From JAICIG01 sp035532215 (GTDB taxonomy: Bacteria; Planctomycetota; Planctomycetia; Pirellulales; JAICIG01), in assembly GCA_035532215.1 (NCBI GenBank), contig DATKRK010000356.1, forward strand, positions 1 through 64,000: a DNA stretch of 64,000 nt, written 5' to 3'. Below are positions 1 through 8,762 of this stretch, one piece after another. The translations under genes and the position numbers were made by a program. Position 1 is the stretch's first letter. The number at the start of each line of letters is the position of its first letter. The notes beneath the pieces were generated by a model. It did not search any database. It saw nothing but the letters and a program-made list of their open reading frames with translations, and was not told the DNA's origin.

Positions 1-872
1 GCCTCTTCGACGCTCGAATCGAACTCCTCGGGCGGCGGCAGATGGCTCGTCAGGCCGTCCTCGGAAGTCAGTTCGAGGCGGTTTTTCCAATTTCGCCCGG
101 CCGAGCGCAGCAAGGCGTGCATCCGCCAGTTGCGGCAGGCCAAGAGCGCCGGCAGGAATCGGGCCATCGCGGCGCCGTAACGCCGCGTCTCGCGCAGTAC
201 CGAGGCCGGCCCGTCGAACCGCAGCACGTAGCGGCCGTCGTCCGCGCGGCGGATCGTGTGCATCAGCCGCGCGAGCTTGGCGTACCGCAAGATCGTCTTG
301 AAATCCTCGGCCGCCCAGACGGTCATCTCCTCGGCGTCGAACAGCGCCGCCTGCGTCTGCGCCAAGTTGTAGCGGGCCAGAAGCGCCGCCGCGTCGGCGT
401 AGCCCTCGAAGTCGCGCAGGCGGTGGAACTCGATCACGTCGGCGAACAGCCGCGCGTCGATCTCGTCCCAGGTCGCGTTCAGTTTGGCGGCGATTTCGGC
501 TTTGACCTTCGCCTCTTCGTGCTCGAACATCCGATCGGCCGAGACGACCAGCGGATGAAAGGCGGCAGCCCGGCGAAAGACCTCGCGGCGGAGCTTCGCG
601 GCATGGCCGCGCGTGTCGCGGTCGTAGCGGCTGGCGTCGTCGAGCAGTTTGCAGAAGGCGCCGATCCGCCGCGCCGGGCAGTCGGGCTCGTCGGCCAGCG
701 CCGCCTGCACGCCGCGGTGCAACTCGCGCCGCGTGCGGCCGGCGCCGTTGCGGTAGATCGCCAGCATCCGCTCGGCATAGGCCAGGTAGCCGGCGTGCTG
801 CTTGCGGCTCAGCCGGTCGGGCAGCGCCCGGCCGCCCCTATATTCGACGATGGCGAGTTCCCTGGTAAGCAT
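1..872 (-). CDS. DUF790 family nuclease (Bax1-like), partial
   Basis: The frame is open from an ATG at 872 to the window edge, giving the first 290 residues of a longer protein. It starts MLTRELAIVEYRGG and contains the run RYNLAQTQAALFDAE, then DFKTILRYAKLARLMH, and a later RYGAAMARFLPALLACRNW stretch; these are typical of DUF790. In archaea DUF790 proteins are Bax1, a nuclease that binds helicase XPB in nucleotide excision repair. The gene starts inside the last 35 bases of the XPB-like helicase gene, so the two are translationally coupled, which supports the Bax1 assignment. The nuclease active site is expected in the C-terminal half, which lies outside the window, so activity cannot be judged here. 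Confidence 0.85.
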   Translation of the reverse strand, partial: MLTRELAIVEYRGGRALPDRLSRKQHAGYLAYAERMLAIYRNGAGRTRRELHRGVQAALADEPDCPARRIGAFCKLLDDASRYDRDTRGHAAKLRREVFRRAAAFHPLVVSADRMFEHEEAKVKAEIAAKLNATWDEIDARLFADVIEFHRLRDFEGYADAAALLARYNLAQTQAALFDAEEMTVWAAEDFKTILRYAKLARLMHTIRRADDGRYVLRFDGPASVLRETRRYGAAMARFLPALLACRNWRMHALLRSAGRNWKNRLELTSEDGLTSHLPPPEEFDSSVEE

Positions 873-2238
873 CGCTTTCTCTTCGCCGCCGCGAGCGGCG
901 TTCTTCGTTGGTGTCGGCGCAGACGATCTCGTAGAGCGTGGCCCGGGCGTTGCCGCTTTTTCGCAGAATGCGGCCCAACCGCTGCTTGGCCTGCTTCGTC
1001 GAGGCCGTGCCGCCGATCACGATCGCCACTTTGACCGCCGGCAAATCGACCCCTTCGTCGAGCACCTGGTTGGCCGCCAGCGCCGGATAGACGCCCGACT
1101 CGAGCCCGGCGAGCACCTCGGCCCGCTCGCGCTTGCCGCAGTGATTCAAGAGGCACGGAACGAGAAACCGCCGCGAGACATCGCGGGCCATGGCGTTCGA
1201 GCCGGCGAAAATGATGATCGGGCTGCCGGCGTGCAGCCGAAACAAGTCTTCCAGCACGCGCAGCTTCTCTTCGGCCCGGTCTTCGATCGATTGCTTGGCG
1301 TGGTAAGCCCTCAGCGTCCGCCGAGCGGCCGGATCCTGGCCCGAGTCGCCGCAGAGTTCCTCCCACGAGAACCGGGGCTCGGTTTTTCGCCGTTCGATCA
1401 TGTACGAGCGCACCTGGCGCGAGAGCGAATCGTAACGGGCCTGCTCCTCGGGCGAGAGATGGATCGGAATCCGCACGACTTCGTAATCGGCCAACGTCGC
1501 GCCGCGGGCGGCGGCCATCGGCATTTCATAGGCCGTCGGGCCGATGAGCGTCGCCAGATCGACGTGCCGCCCGTCCGATCGCTCGGGCGTCGCGGTCAAA
1601 CCCAGCCGCCACGGCGCCGCGCACATCCGGGAGGCGTCGCGGCGAATCGGACCCGGCAGATGATGGCATTCGTCGAACACAATCAAGCCGAACCGATCGC
1701 CCAGCCGCTCCATGTGAATGCAGGCGCTGTCGTAGGTCGTGACCGAGACAGGCCGCACGCGAAACACGTTGTCGCCGATGATGCCCGCGTCGTAGCCCAG
1801 TCGCTCGTGAATTCGCCGCTGCCACTGATACATCAGGTCTCGCACAGGCGCCACGATCAGCGTCGAGACGGCCGTCTGGTGCATGATTGCCAAGGCGACT
1901 TCGGTCTTGCCCGTGCCGGTGGGCATCACGATCAAGGCCCGCCGCGTCTGGTTCCAGGCCGCCACGGCGTCTTGCTGCTCGGGCCGCAGCGCGTGCAGAT
2001 CGACCTTCGGCCAGGCGATCGCGTGCCACTGCGGTACGCCATCTTCGATCGCTAGCCGGCATCGCTCGGCCCGCTCTCGCACGGCCGTATATTCCAGGGC
2101 ATCGATGCGCCAGCCGCTGGCCCGCCGATCCCAGACCCACGGCAATTCGCCGAACGCCTTGCGCACCGCCGCCGCGTGCGCCTGCTCCAAGAGCAGCGTT
2201 CCGGCGGCAAAAGACAATCGCGGCGTAGGGGCGTGCAT
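838..2238 (-). CDS. XPB-like superfamily 2 DNA helicase
   Basis: A 466-residue protein with a complete SF2 motor. Walker A (PTGTGKT) is at about residues 106-112, the DEAH-type box reads DECHH at about 189-193, motif III is TATPERSDG near 215, and motif VI is LGRILRKSG near 433. The first 80 residues form a small N-terminal module comparable in size to the damage-recognition domain of archaeal XPB. XPB enzymes unwind DNA 3'-5' during excision repair. The next gene on the same strand is a DUF790 protein overlapping by 35 bases, which reproduces the archaeal XPB-Bax1 pair. Most planctomycetes should also have UvrABC, so this is probably a second repair route (inference). Confidence 0.88.
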   Translation of the reverse strand: MHAPTPRLSFAAGTLLLEQAHAAAVRKAFGELPWVWDRRASGWRIDALEYTAVRERAERCRLAIEDGVPQWHAIAWPKVDLHALRPEQQDAVAAWNQTRRALIVMPTGTGKTEVALAIMHQTAVSTLIVAPVRDLMYQWQRRIHERLGYDAGIIGDNVFRVRPVSVTTYDSACIHMERLGDRFGLIVFDECHHLPGPIRRDASRMCAAPWRLGLTATPERSDGRHVDLATLIGPTAYEMPMAAARGATLADYEVVRIPIHLSPEEQARYDSLSRQVRSYMIERRKTEPRFSWEELCGDSGQDPAARRTLRAYHAKQSIEDRAEEKLRVLEDLFRLHAGSPIIIFAGSNAMARDVSRRFLVPCLLNHCGKRERAEVLAGLESGVYPALAANQVLDEGVDLPAVKVAIVIGGTASTKQAKQRLGRILRKSGNARATLYEIVCADTNEERRSRRRRESDAYQGTRHRRI

Positions 2239-2496
2239 TGAGACGACCAGGCAAACCGCAAACAGGCGGCCAAACCTTCAGAATAGCCGCGCGGGTCGGC
2301 ATGCACTACTTTGGGACGCAAGAACGGCAATCAGTCGGCGAAACGCAAATCACAAACGACCGCCCGGCGATCGGAATCGACCGAGAGATCCGGCGTGCGG
2401 CGTAAAGCAAGGCGGAGATCGAAAACCTGGCTGGCCAGCCCGAGGCGGCAACGTGCAACATTCCGCCGATTCTAACTTGCGAAACGCCCTGCCGCG

Positions 2497-4146
2497 CTAT
2501 TTCGGCTGGTCAGAGCCGCGTGTTTCAGATTGAGGCGCAGCAGCGGGCGGCTTCGGGCGTTCGCGCGAGTCAACGCCGAACAGCGTTTCCACGCCCGCGG
2601 GCGAAGGAGCTGGCTCGCGTTGCGGCTCATCCTGCGGCTCGTCGCCGACCATCGGCGGTTCGGCTTCTCGCCGGGCCGTTTTGGCCTTTCGCTCGCGGGC
2701 CTCGACAAGCGCCTTGCGCCGGGCGGCGAAATTTTGACGTCGCTGCATCCGAGAAGATAAACGCCGCGGAGGCGGAGGGGGATGCAGTACGAGATTCAGT
2801 TCCAAGTCGGCACTGGGTGCGCCAAGGATCGGAGGAACGTCGAGTAGCGGGCTCGGTTCTTCCTCATCGACCGCTGGCGCTGCTTCCGGGCTTTGAGGGG
2901 CTGCCAGGTCCGGTTTCCGCCTGGCTGCCGGCGGCAAAGGCGGCGCCCCGCCTTGCGAAACGGTCGGCCGTGGCTCGGCCTGTGGGCTTGTCCCGTCCTT
3001 CTCGGGCGGCGCGTCGGCGCCTTGCGAATTCGCCGGCTCGACGCGGCCTTCAGCTTGGGCGGAAGTTCGAACGCTCGCGGCGCCTTCGCTCGACGAGACA
3101 GTCTGATTTCCAACCGACCCAGGCGCTGCCAGCGGGGCCACGCGATCGGCCAAAGAGCGTTGCCCGGCGAACTCCGGCTCGACGATTGCCGGGCGTTCGT
3201 CCGGCCCCGCCCTGTGGTCTTCCGTCAGGGCCTGCGTGCTTCTTTGCTCGATCATCGTCCGAGCGATGGAGCGATGCGGCGCCGCGGCGGGCGAATCGAG
3301 CTTGGCTGCGGCGACCAATCCTGCCGGCGCTCGATCCGCGGGCGCTTGCTCTGCCGGCGGCCGATGCGCGGCAAATTGCCAGCCGGCGAGTGCGCCGATG
3401 CCGGTCAAGGCGGCGGCGGCGATTTTGAATTTGCCGGCGGTCGCCAACCGGGCGAAGCCGGTGGGCGCGGCGGCGGCAAGTTTTTTCGCGGCGGCGGCCT
3501 TCAGCAATTCGCCCGCAGCGGGCAGAGCATCGGGCGCCGCCGCCGACGCGACATTTTCGATGAGCGCGGCGAAGACGGCCGCAGAAAGCACGAAGCCGCG
3601 CCGGGCCAGCCGGCTGTGCAACAGCGATCGGCCTCGCTCCAGCCGGCGGCGAATGGTGGCATGGCTCAGCCCTAGCAGTCTGGCCGCCTCTTGCTGCGTC
3701 TTGCCTTCCAAATGGCAGAGCACCAACGGCGACTGAAACTCTTCGGGCAGCGCGGCCAACTCCTGGTCGAGTGCTTTCAGGATTTCGGTCTGGCTCGTTC
3801 GCTCGCGTTCAGCTTCCAGCCGATTGGCGGCGAAGGTTTGCTCCGTGCGTCGCCGCGACTGCTGTCGGCGGCACGATTCAATCGCTTTGTTGAAAGCCAC
3901 GCGATAGAGCCAGCTTCCGAGCGTTGCGCTGCGCCAACGGCGACGGCTCAGTTTGGGCGCCTTGACGGCCAGCATTACGAATGTGGCCTGGCAAGCATCG
4001 TCGGCGCCGGCCGGGTCGCCCATCACGCGCTCGCAAATCCCCCGCACCATCGCCCCGTGCCGGCAGACGACGGTCGAAAACGCCGCCTCATCCCCTTCGG
4101 CCACGAAGCTTTGCAATAGCTCGAAGTCGGTTTTGTCCATCCGCAC
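2497..4146 (-). CDS. ECF RNA polymerase sigma factor with long C-terminal extension
   Basis: 549 residues. Residues about 10-95 form sigma region 2 (DDACQATFVMLAVKAP and the following SWLYRVAFNKA), and about 120-185 form region 4 with the helix-turn-helix QQEAARLLGLSHATIRRRLERGR. After that comes an Ala-rich segment with a probable membrane helix near residues 235-255 (IAAAALTGIGALAGWQFAA) and a roughly 300-residue Pro/Ala/Arg-rich tail without recognisable fold. ECF factors with such membrane-anchored tails are common in planctomycetes, where the tail may replace a separate anti-sigma factor. ATG codons at 4146 and 4140 are both possible starts. No anti-sigma gene is adjacent, in line with self-contained regulation. 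Confidence 0.85.
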   Translation of the reverse strand: MRMDKTDFELLQSFVAEGDEAAFSTVVCRHGAMVRGICERVMGDPAGADDACQATFVMLAVKAPKLSRRRWRSATLGSWLYRVAFNKAIESCRRQQSRRRTEQTFAANRLEAERERTSQTEILKALDQELAALPEEFQSPLVLCHLEGKTQQEAARLLGLSHATIRRRLERGRSLLHSRLARRGFVLSAAVFAALIENVASAAAPDALPAAGELLKAAAAKKLAAAAPTGFARLATAGKFKIAAAALTGIGALAGWQFAAHRPPAEQAPADRAPAGLVAAAKLDSPAAAPHRSIARTMIEQRSTQALTEDHRAGPDERPAIVEPEFAGQRSLADRVAPLAAPGSVGNQTVSSSEGAASVRTSAQAEGRVEPANSQGADAPPEKDGTSPQAEPRPTVSQGGAPPLPPAARRKPDLAAPQSPEAAPAVDEEEPSPLLDVPPILGAPSADLELNLVLHPPPPPRRLSSRMQRRQNFAARRKALVEARERKAKTARREAEPPMVGDEPQDEPQREPAPSPAGVETLFGVDSRERPKPPAAAPQSETRGSDQPK

Positions 4147-4614
4147 CGCGCTGCTCCTGAACCTGACGCCAAGTCCCCGTCGGCTTAGGCAATCATCCTA
4201 TAGCTAGACGCGCCGCGGGGTCAAATTTGCGCAGTTTTTTTGGATGGCGTGGATGAGGATTACTGGAAAACGAGGAGTAGCGCCAGACTTGGCCGGTGGG
4301 ATTGACCGACGAGCCGCTCCGAGGGGCGTGCTATACCTGGCGCGCGGGCGCGCCCAACCGCACTGGCTGGAGGCGCCGACAAAGCCCGCGGCCGAAGCGA
4401 TGTAAATTCTCTGGCAGGAAAGCCTTCGATTCGACCTCCAAACTGCGTATCGCAGGAAGGCACGCCATTTGCCGCGGGTGGCAGTATTGACGAACCTGTT
4501 CCCCCTGCCAGGCGGGAACGCGTTCAAGGATTTTGGCTTGGGGCGAAAGACCGCGAATGGAGCGTTTCCCGCGGCGCCCCGTGCAAAATCACCTGCCAAA
4601 AAAGGAGGCGTAAC
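4147..4614. other. Divergent intergenic region between sigma factor and Hsp20
   Basis: 468 bases without a convincing gene. It separates two divergent genes and so should hold both promoters. The only clear element is the strong ribosome binding site AAAGGAGG at 4601-4608, six bases before the Hsp20 ATG. I saw no CIRCE-type inverted repeat. Long frames that cross this stretch on the minus strand have low-complexity, Arg-rich translations and are shadows. Confidence 0.5.
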
Positions 4615-5070
4615 ATGGCCTTTTCGTTGATGCCGCGACGCGCGAGAACATTGCCTCGGCCGTTCGAACGAGTCGTCGAAGAAATGGAAGATTTGATGGA
4701 GCGTTTCTGGGAAGAAGGCGACGGTCGCCGGATGAAGCTGGAGGCATTCCATCCGCGAGTCAATCTGGCGGAAAAGGAGGGCGGCTTCGAGCTGACCGCC
4801 GATCTGCCAGGCATCAAGCCCGAAGACATCAAGGTCGAAATGCAAAACGGCAACTTGATGATTTCGGGCGAGCGCAAGGAAGAGAAAGAAGAGAAAGGCA
4901 AAACGTTCCACCTGGTGGAAAGCAGCTACGGCTCGTTTTACCGCTCGATTCCGCTTCCGACCCCCGTCGAAGAAGGCAAGATTGCAGCGAAATTCACCGA
5001 CGGCGTGCTGCACGTCACGCTGCCGAAGAGCGAGAAGGCAAAGCCCAAGCAGATCGCCGTCAAGAGCTGA
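4615..5070 (+). CDS. Hsp20/alpha-crystallin small heat shock protein
   Basis: 151 residues, the usual size for a bacterial small heat shock protein. An N-terminal amphipathic arm (MPRRARTLPRPFERVVEEM) is followed by the alpha-crystallin domain from about residue 45 to 140, with the diagnostic ELTADLPGIKPEDIKVEM strand pair and the GVLHVTLPK motif near the end. It would act as a cytoplasmic ATP-independent holdase that binds unfolding proteins during heat or redox stress. A near-perfect Shine-Dalgarno sequence six bases upstream fixes the start and suggests high expression. It is monocistronic as far as can be seen; a palindromic repeat follows 75 bases after the stop. Confidence 0.95.
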   Translation: MAFSLMPRRARTLPRPFERVVEEMEDLMERFWEEGDGRRMKLEAFHPRVNLAEKEGGFELTADLPGIKPEDIKVEMQNGNLMISGERKEEKEEKGKTFHLVESSYGSFYRSIPLPTPVEEGKIAAKFTDGVLHVTLPKSEKAKPKQIAVKS

Positions 5071-5144
5071 GCGGCGGCTCGCAGGCTGCCTGGCGTCCGG
5101 GCTTGTGCTGTCCGCGGGCGCCCACGAGACCTTGATGGAGCTTT

Positions 5145-5197
5145 GTGGGGCGGCCTTCCAGGCCGTCCATTGCCGACGGCCTGGAAAGCCGCCCCAC
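5145..5197. repeat. Dispersed palindromic repeat, family D copy 1
   Basis: The left arm GTGGGGCGGCCTTCCAGGCC (5145-5164) and a right arm ending GCCTGGAAAGCCGCCCCAC (to 5197) form a long imperfect hairpin. A second copy lies at 51976-52030 with the same arms and a different loop. It sits 3' of the Hsp20 gene and 3' of the next gene on the opposite strand (5285-5761), so it may act as a bidirectional transcript end. Confidence 0.85.
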
Positions 5198-5284
5198 GAC
5201 CAAACAAGCACGCCGTCGAGTCGCGGCCGAAAGTTGCGACTCGACGGCGTCTTGCCGTTTCGACGGTTCGAACGGCCCCGCGAA

Positions 5285-5761
5285 TTACCACGGGCCTCGA
5301 ACGGAGTAGATGCCCAGTTGGTCGGTGCCGTGCGGCCAGACCGGGGCCGGCAGAAATCCGCGGCCGCCGGCAACATAAGGGCCGGGATAAGCGCGCTGGA
5401 ATTGATGCCAGATCGGCGTGACGCTGGTCTGTGCAACGCCCCAGTTGTAATGCGTCTGCAACTCGGCGGTCGGCGGAACGACCAGGGCCGCCGGTTCGCC
5501 CCACATCACGTCGTAGTAGCCGCCGTCCCAAGGCGTATAGGCCGACTCTCGCCGGGCGATGCGATCGGCCCGGCCTCCGTGGGCGCAATGTACCGGGTGC
5601 TGGCGGCAGCCGTGTTTGCCGCAGACGCCGCAGGCGTGAGCGCCGCAGCTTCCGTTTTCGCAACGTTTCTTGGCGAGCAAACCGCCCGCATCAGCCTCGC
5701 TGCACAAGAGCGCCGCCGCGCAGGCCATCACCGCCGCGGCGCTTACGAATCGTGCTTGCAT
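5285..5761 (-). CDS. Small secreted Cys/His-containing protein, unknown
   Basis: 158 residues from an ATG at 5761 with AGGAAGGA a few bases upstream; the frame stays open further upstream but that part is out of character and runs through the neighbouring gene. A signal peptide (MQARFVSAAAVMACAAALLC) is followed by a Cys-rich segment (CENGSCGAHACGVCGKHGC, then HPVHCAHGG) and a C-terminal half rich in Trp, Tyr, Pro and Gly. I do not recognise the family. The Cys/His cluster could bind a metal or form disulfides in the periplasm or on the surface. It lies 98 bases downstream of another small secreted protein on the same strand and is likely co-transcribed with it. Confidence 0.7.
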   Translation of the reverse strand: MQARFVSAAAVMACAAALLCSEADAGGLLAKKRCENGSCGAHACGVCGKHGCRQHPVHCAHGGRADRIARRESAYTPWDGGYYDVMWGEPAALVVPPTAELQTHYNWGVAQTSVTPIWHQFQRAYPGPYVAGGRGFLPAPVWPHGTDQLGIYSVRGPW

Positions 5762-5859
5762 GTTGGATGTTCCTTCCTGTTGTTCGCTGCCTGATCGCCT
5801 GCGACGCCGCATGCCGCTGCCACGAGACTCAGCGACGTCGAAATCGCGTTGGGCTCGGC

Positions 5860-6243
5860 TTAGTGGACGTTCATGAGATCGATTTGCGGGGTGGGATAGC
5901 GATACCAAACCCGCCCCGGAAACCTCGCTCCGCCCCAACGCACCGTGGTCTTGTTCACCGGCAAGCGGTGCGCGCTGTCGTAGCGGCGGTACGTGCGTTT
6001 GTGCGGGTAGAGCATCTCGTGGGGCATCAGCGGCTGGTAGGTGATGTACGTATGCCCGACCAGAGGCGGCGTGGGCCGCGGGCTGATGTAGAGCTGCGCC
6101 GGCGGGCCGCCGTTGGCGCCGGGCACGTAGTAGTTGTAGAACAGATCGGCGGCGTGGGCGGCCTGGCTGCCGGCCCAACCGAGGGCCAGGGCCATCCCCA
6201 GGGCCGCCGCAGCCCATCGTATTGACGTCCGTGTAAACGACAT
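5860..6243 (-). CDS. Small secreted protein, unknown
   Basis: 127 residues. A clear signal peptide occupies about residues 1-32 (hydrophobic core AAAALGMALALGWAGS, cleavage near AHAA). The mature part is rich in Tyr, Pro, Arg and His (YVPGANGGPPAQLYISPRP, later PHKRTYRRYD) and has no recognisable domain. AAGGAGCG lies seven bases before the ATG. Short Tyr/Pro-rich secreted proteins of this kind are frequent in planctomycetes and could be surface or envelope components, but no function can be assigned. The neighbouring secreted gene at 5285-5761 follows on the same strand. Confidence 0.75.
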   Translation of the reverse strand: MSFTRTSIRWAAAALGMALALGWAGSQAAHAADLFYNYYVPGANGGPPAQLYISPRPTPPLVGHTYITYQPLMPHEMLYPHKRTYRRYDSAHRLPVNKTTVRWGGARFPGRVWYRYPTPQIDLMNVH

Positions 6244-6570
6244 TGATCGCTCCTTGCTGCGCGGGATCTCTGGCTCGGCGAGGCATGTTTGCCCCTAAAA
6301 ATGTCTCGGCAAGGGGCGGCGGAACGAGTCAATCTTTATTTACCGGCCGTTGCGATCGTACCCAGTTTGCCGCACGCGTCCGCCAAAAGCCGCCTGGGAA
6401 GGGCTTTCGAAAGACGTTACAATCGGCGCAATCGAAAACTCTTTCGCCGGCCGCCCGGCTCGCCCTCTTTCAGCCCTGCGGCACGCCTTCGCCGCGTGAA
6501 TAATATCCACGGGCGAAAGAGCGCCTGGGAACGGACACTCTCGCCACGGAAACGATACGGAGTTCATCTT
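6244..6570. other. Divergent intergenic region before topoisomerase VI cluster
   Basis: About 327 bases between the secreted-protein gene (minus) and topoisomerase VI subunit B (plus). The subunit B frame is open through this stretch, but its translation here is Arg- and Ser-rich without similarity to the enzyme, so I treat it as leader and promoter DNA. No terminator-like hairpin or riboswitch was recognised. Confidence 0.4.
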
Positions 6571-8706
6571 TTGGCAAGCTTGAAAGACAGGAAGACTTTG
6601 ACGGACGAAGCTCCGGTCGCCGATGCTTCCGCGAACGGCTCGTCGGAACATTTGGATTCTTCGGCAGAGTCTCATGCCGGCAACGGCGCCGCGAACGGCA
6701 ACGGCGCCGCGAACGGCAACGGCGCCGCGGCAGGCGGCGCCGCGAGCCCCCGCCGCCGGGCTACGGCCGAGTCGATGGCCGCCAGCCAGCGCGATATTTC
6801 GGTCAGCGAGTTCTTCGCCAAGAATCGGCACCTGCTCGGCTTCGACAACCCGCGAAAAGCCCTGTTGACCACGATCAAGGAGGCGGTCGACAATTCGCTC
6901 GATGCCTGCGAGGAGGCCGGCATTCTGCCCGAGGTCTGGGTGCATATCGAACAGACCTCGCCGAACCGCTTCAAGGTCGGCGTGCAGGACAACGGGCCGG
7001 GCATTCTCAAGGCGCAAATTCCCAACATCTTCGGCAAGCTGCTCTACGGCTCGAAATTCCACCGGCTGCGAATGAGCCGCGGCCAGCAGGGCATCGGCAT
7101 CAGCGCGGCCGGCATGTATGGCGTGCTCACGACCGGCAAGCCGGTGAAGATCATTTCGAAGGTTTCGCCGCGCAAGCCGGCCCACTACTACGAAATCCAG
7201 ATCGACACCAAGAAGAACAAGCCCGAGATTCTCAACAATCGGGGGGAAGGCATCGACGTCCCCCCCGGCGAGGCGGGCCGGAAGGCGATCGAAAAGCACG
7301 GCATCGAGTGGATCGAGCAAGACCACGGCACGCGCGTGACCATCGAGTTGGAAGCCCGCTACACGCGCGGCCGCGGCAGCGTCGATGAGTATCTGGAACA
7401 GACGGCGATCGCCAACCCGCACGTCACGATCCGCTACAAGGACCCCGACGGCAACGAAACAAACTACGAGCGGGCCGCCGAGAAGCTGCCGGCCGAGCCC
7501 AAAGAGATCAAGCCGCACCCCTACGGCGTCGAACTGGGCATGCTGCTGACGATGCTCAAAGACACGAAGGCGAGCACGCTTTCGCAGTTTTTGACGCAGA
7601 GCTTTTCGCGCGTCAGCCCGGCCGTCGCCAGCAAGATTTGCGAAACGGCCAAGCTGGGCGTGCGGGCTTCGCCGACGCGGATCGGGCGGCACGAGGCCGA
7701 CTCGCTGTACCAGGCGATCCAGCAAACCAAGATCGGCGCGCCGACCACCGACTGCGTCGTGCCGATCGGCGAAGAACTGCTGCTCAAGGGCTTGCACAAG
7801 GTCGTGCCGGGCGAGTTTTACGTGGCCGCCACGCGTCCGCCGGCCGTGTATCGCGGCAACCCGTTCGTGATCGAGGCGGCGCTGGCCTATGGCGGCGTCT
7901 CGTCGGCCCAAAAGGTCTCGCTCGAAGCGCTCACCGAACTGCTCGGCGAAAGCGACGCCCGCACGCTGCGGCAGTTTCTGATCGGCACGTTCAACGGGGT
8001 CGGCCCCGACGCGGCGGAGAAAATTCTCACCGAAGCCAACCTGGGGCCGCGCGCCACGCCGGCCAAGTTGAAGGCCGCCGAGATCGCCAAGCTGCACACG
8101 GCGATGCGCTCGGTGAGCCTGGAAGAAGGCCAGACGATGAACGTGCTGCGCTACGCCAACCGCGTGCCCTTGCAGTTCCAGCAGGGCGCCTGCGCGATCA
8201 CGCAGACGATCACCAGCACCAACTGGCGGGCCTACGGGCTGAGCCAATCGCGCGGCGGGCTGCCCAGCGGGCCCGTCACGGTGATGGTCCACATCGCCAG
8301 CGTCTGGGTGCCGTTCACCAGCGAATCGAAAGAGGCGGTGGCTTCGTACCCGGAGATTCAAAAGGAACTGCGGCTCGCGCTGCAGGCGGTCGGACGCAAG
8401 TTGAACATGTACTTGCGGCGGCGGCTGAAGGTGAAGCAAGAAGGCGAGCGGCGGAGCCTGTTCCTGCGCTACCTGGGCGAGGTCGCCGGCGCTGTCAGCG
8501 AGATCAACCAGACCGACCGCAAGGCGCTTTACGACCGGCTGATGGACGTCGCCAAACGGAAGACGGCCGAGGCCGACGCCCGTTTCGACGACCGCGGCCG
8601 CAAAGTAGTCGAAGACGAGGAGGAGGATTTCGGCGACAACGTGTTGATCATCAAGCAGCCCGAAGAAGAACCGCCGGCGCCCGGCGCAGAAGCGAAGCCC
8701 GCCTAG
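6571..8706 (+). CDS. top6B: DNA topoisomerase VI subunit B
   Basis: About 711 residues from a TTG at 6571, chosen because GGAG lies eight bases upstream; a second TTG at 6580 and an ATG at 6775 are alternatives. Subunit B binds ATP and gates the type IIB enzyme. The GHKL ATPase is complete: N box EAVDNSLDACEEAG, G1 box DNGPGI, and the lid GQQGIGISAAGMYG. The helix-two-turn-helix and transducer domains follow. The N-terminal linker contains a short tandem repeat (GNGAAN units, DNA repeat of 18 bases at about 6679-6730), and the C-terminus ends in an acidic Pro-rich tail. Topoisomerase VI is archaeal/plant in most textbooks but occurs in some bacteria including planctomycetes. Subunit A lies 1.5 kb downstream on the same strand. 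Confidence 0.93.
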   Translation: MASLKDRKTLTDEAPVADASANGSSEHLDSSAESHAGNGAANGNGAANGNGAAAGGAASPRRRATAESMAASQRDISVSEFFAKNRHLLGFDNPRKALLTTIKEAVDNSLDACEEAGILPEVWVHIEQTSPNRFKVGVQDNGPGILKAQIPNIFGKLLYGSKFHRLRMSRGQQGIGISAAGMYGVLTTGKPVKIISKVSPRKPAHYYEIQIDTKKNKPEILNNRGEGIDVPPGEAGRKAIEKHGIEWIEQDHGTRVTIELEARYTRGRGSVDEYLEQTAIANPHVTIRYKDPDGNETNYERAAEKLPAEPKEIKPHPYGVELGMLLTMLKDTKASTLSQFLTQSFSRVSPAVASKICETAKLGVRASPTRIGRHEADSLYQAIQQTKIGAPTTDCVVPIGEELLLKGLHKVVPGEFYVAATRPPAVYRGNPFVIEAALAYGGVSSAQKVSLEALTELLGESDARTLRQFLIGTFNGVGPDAAEKILTEANLGPRATPAKLKAAEIAKLHTAMRSVSLEEGQTMNVLRYANRVPLQFQQGACAITQTITSTNWRAYGLSQSRGGLPSGPVTVMVHIASVWVPFTSESKEAVASYPEIQKELRLALQAVGRKLNMYLRRRLKVKQEGERRSLFLRYLGEVAGAVSEINQTDRKALYDRLMDVAKRKTAEADARFDDRGRKVVEDEEEDFGDNVLIIKQPEEEPPAPGAEAKPA

Positions 8707-8762
8707 AAGCAGACCGCGGGCTCGAAACCTAAAGGTTGAGCCGACAATGGGGGCGGGGCGGC

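Noticed and set aside
42..2055. Long plus-strand open frames over the XPB and DUF790 genes
   Set aside because: They are reverse-strand shadows with Arg/Gly/Pro-rich translations, while the minus strand carries complete helicase and DUF790 motifs.
5762..6286. The long N-terminal extension (from 6286) of the secreted protein at 5285-5761
   Set aside because: It crosses the neighbouring gene at 5860-6243, has no signal or family feature, and a good ribosome binding site precedes 5761.
6289..6570. N-terminal extension of Top6B to 6289
   Set aside because: Translation is non-characteristic; GGAG eight bases before the TTG at 6571 is the better start.
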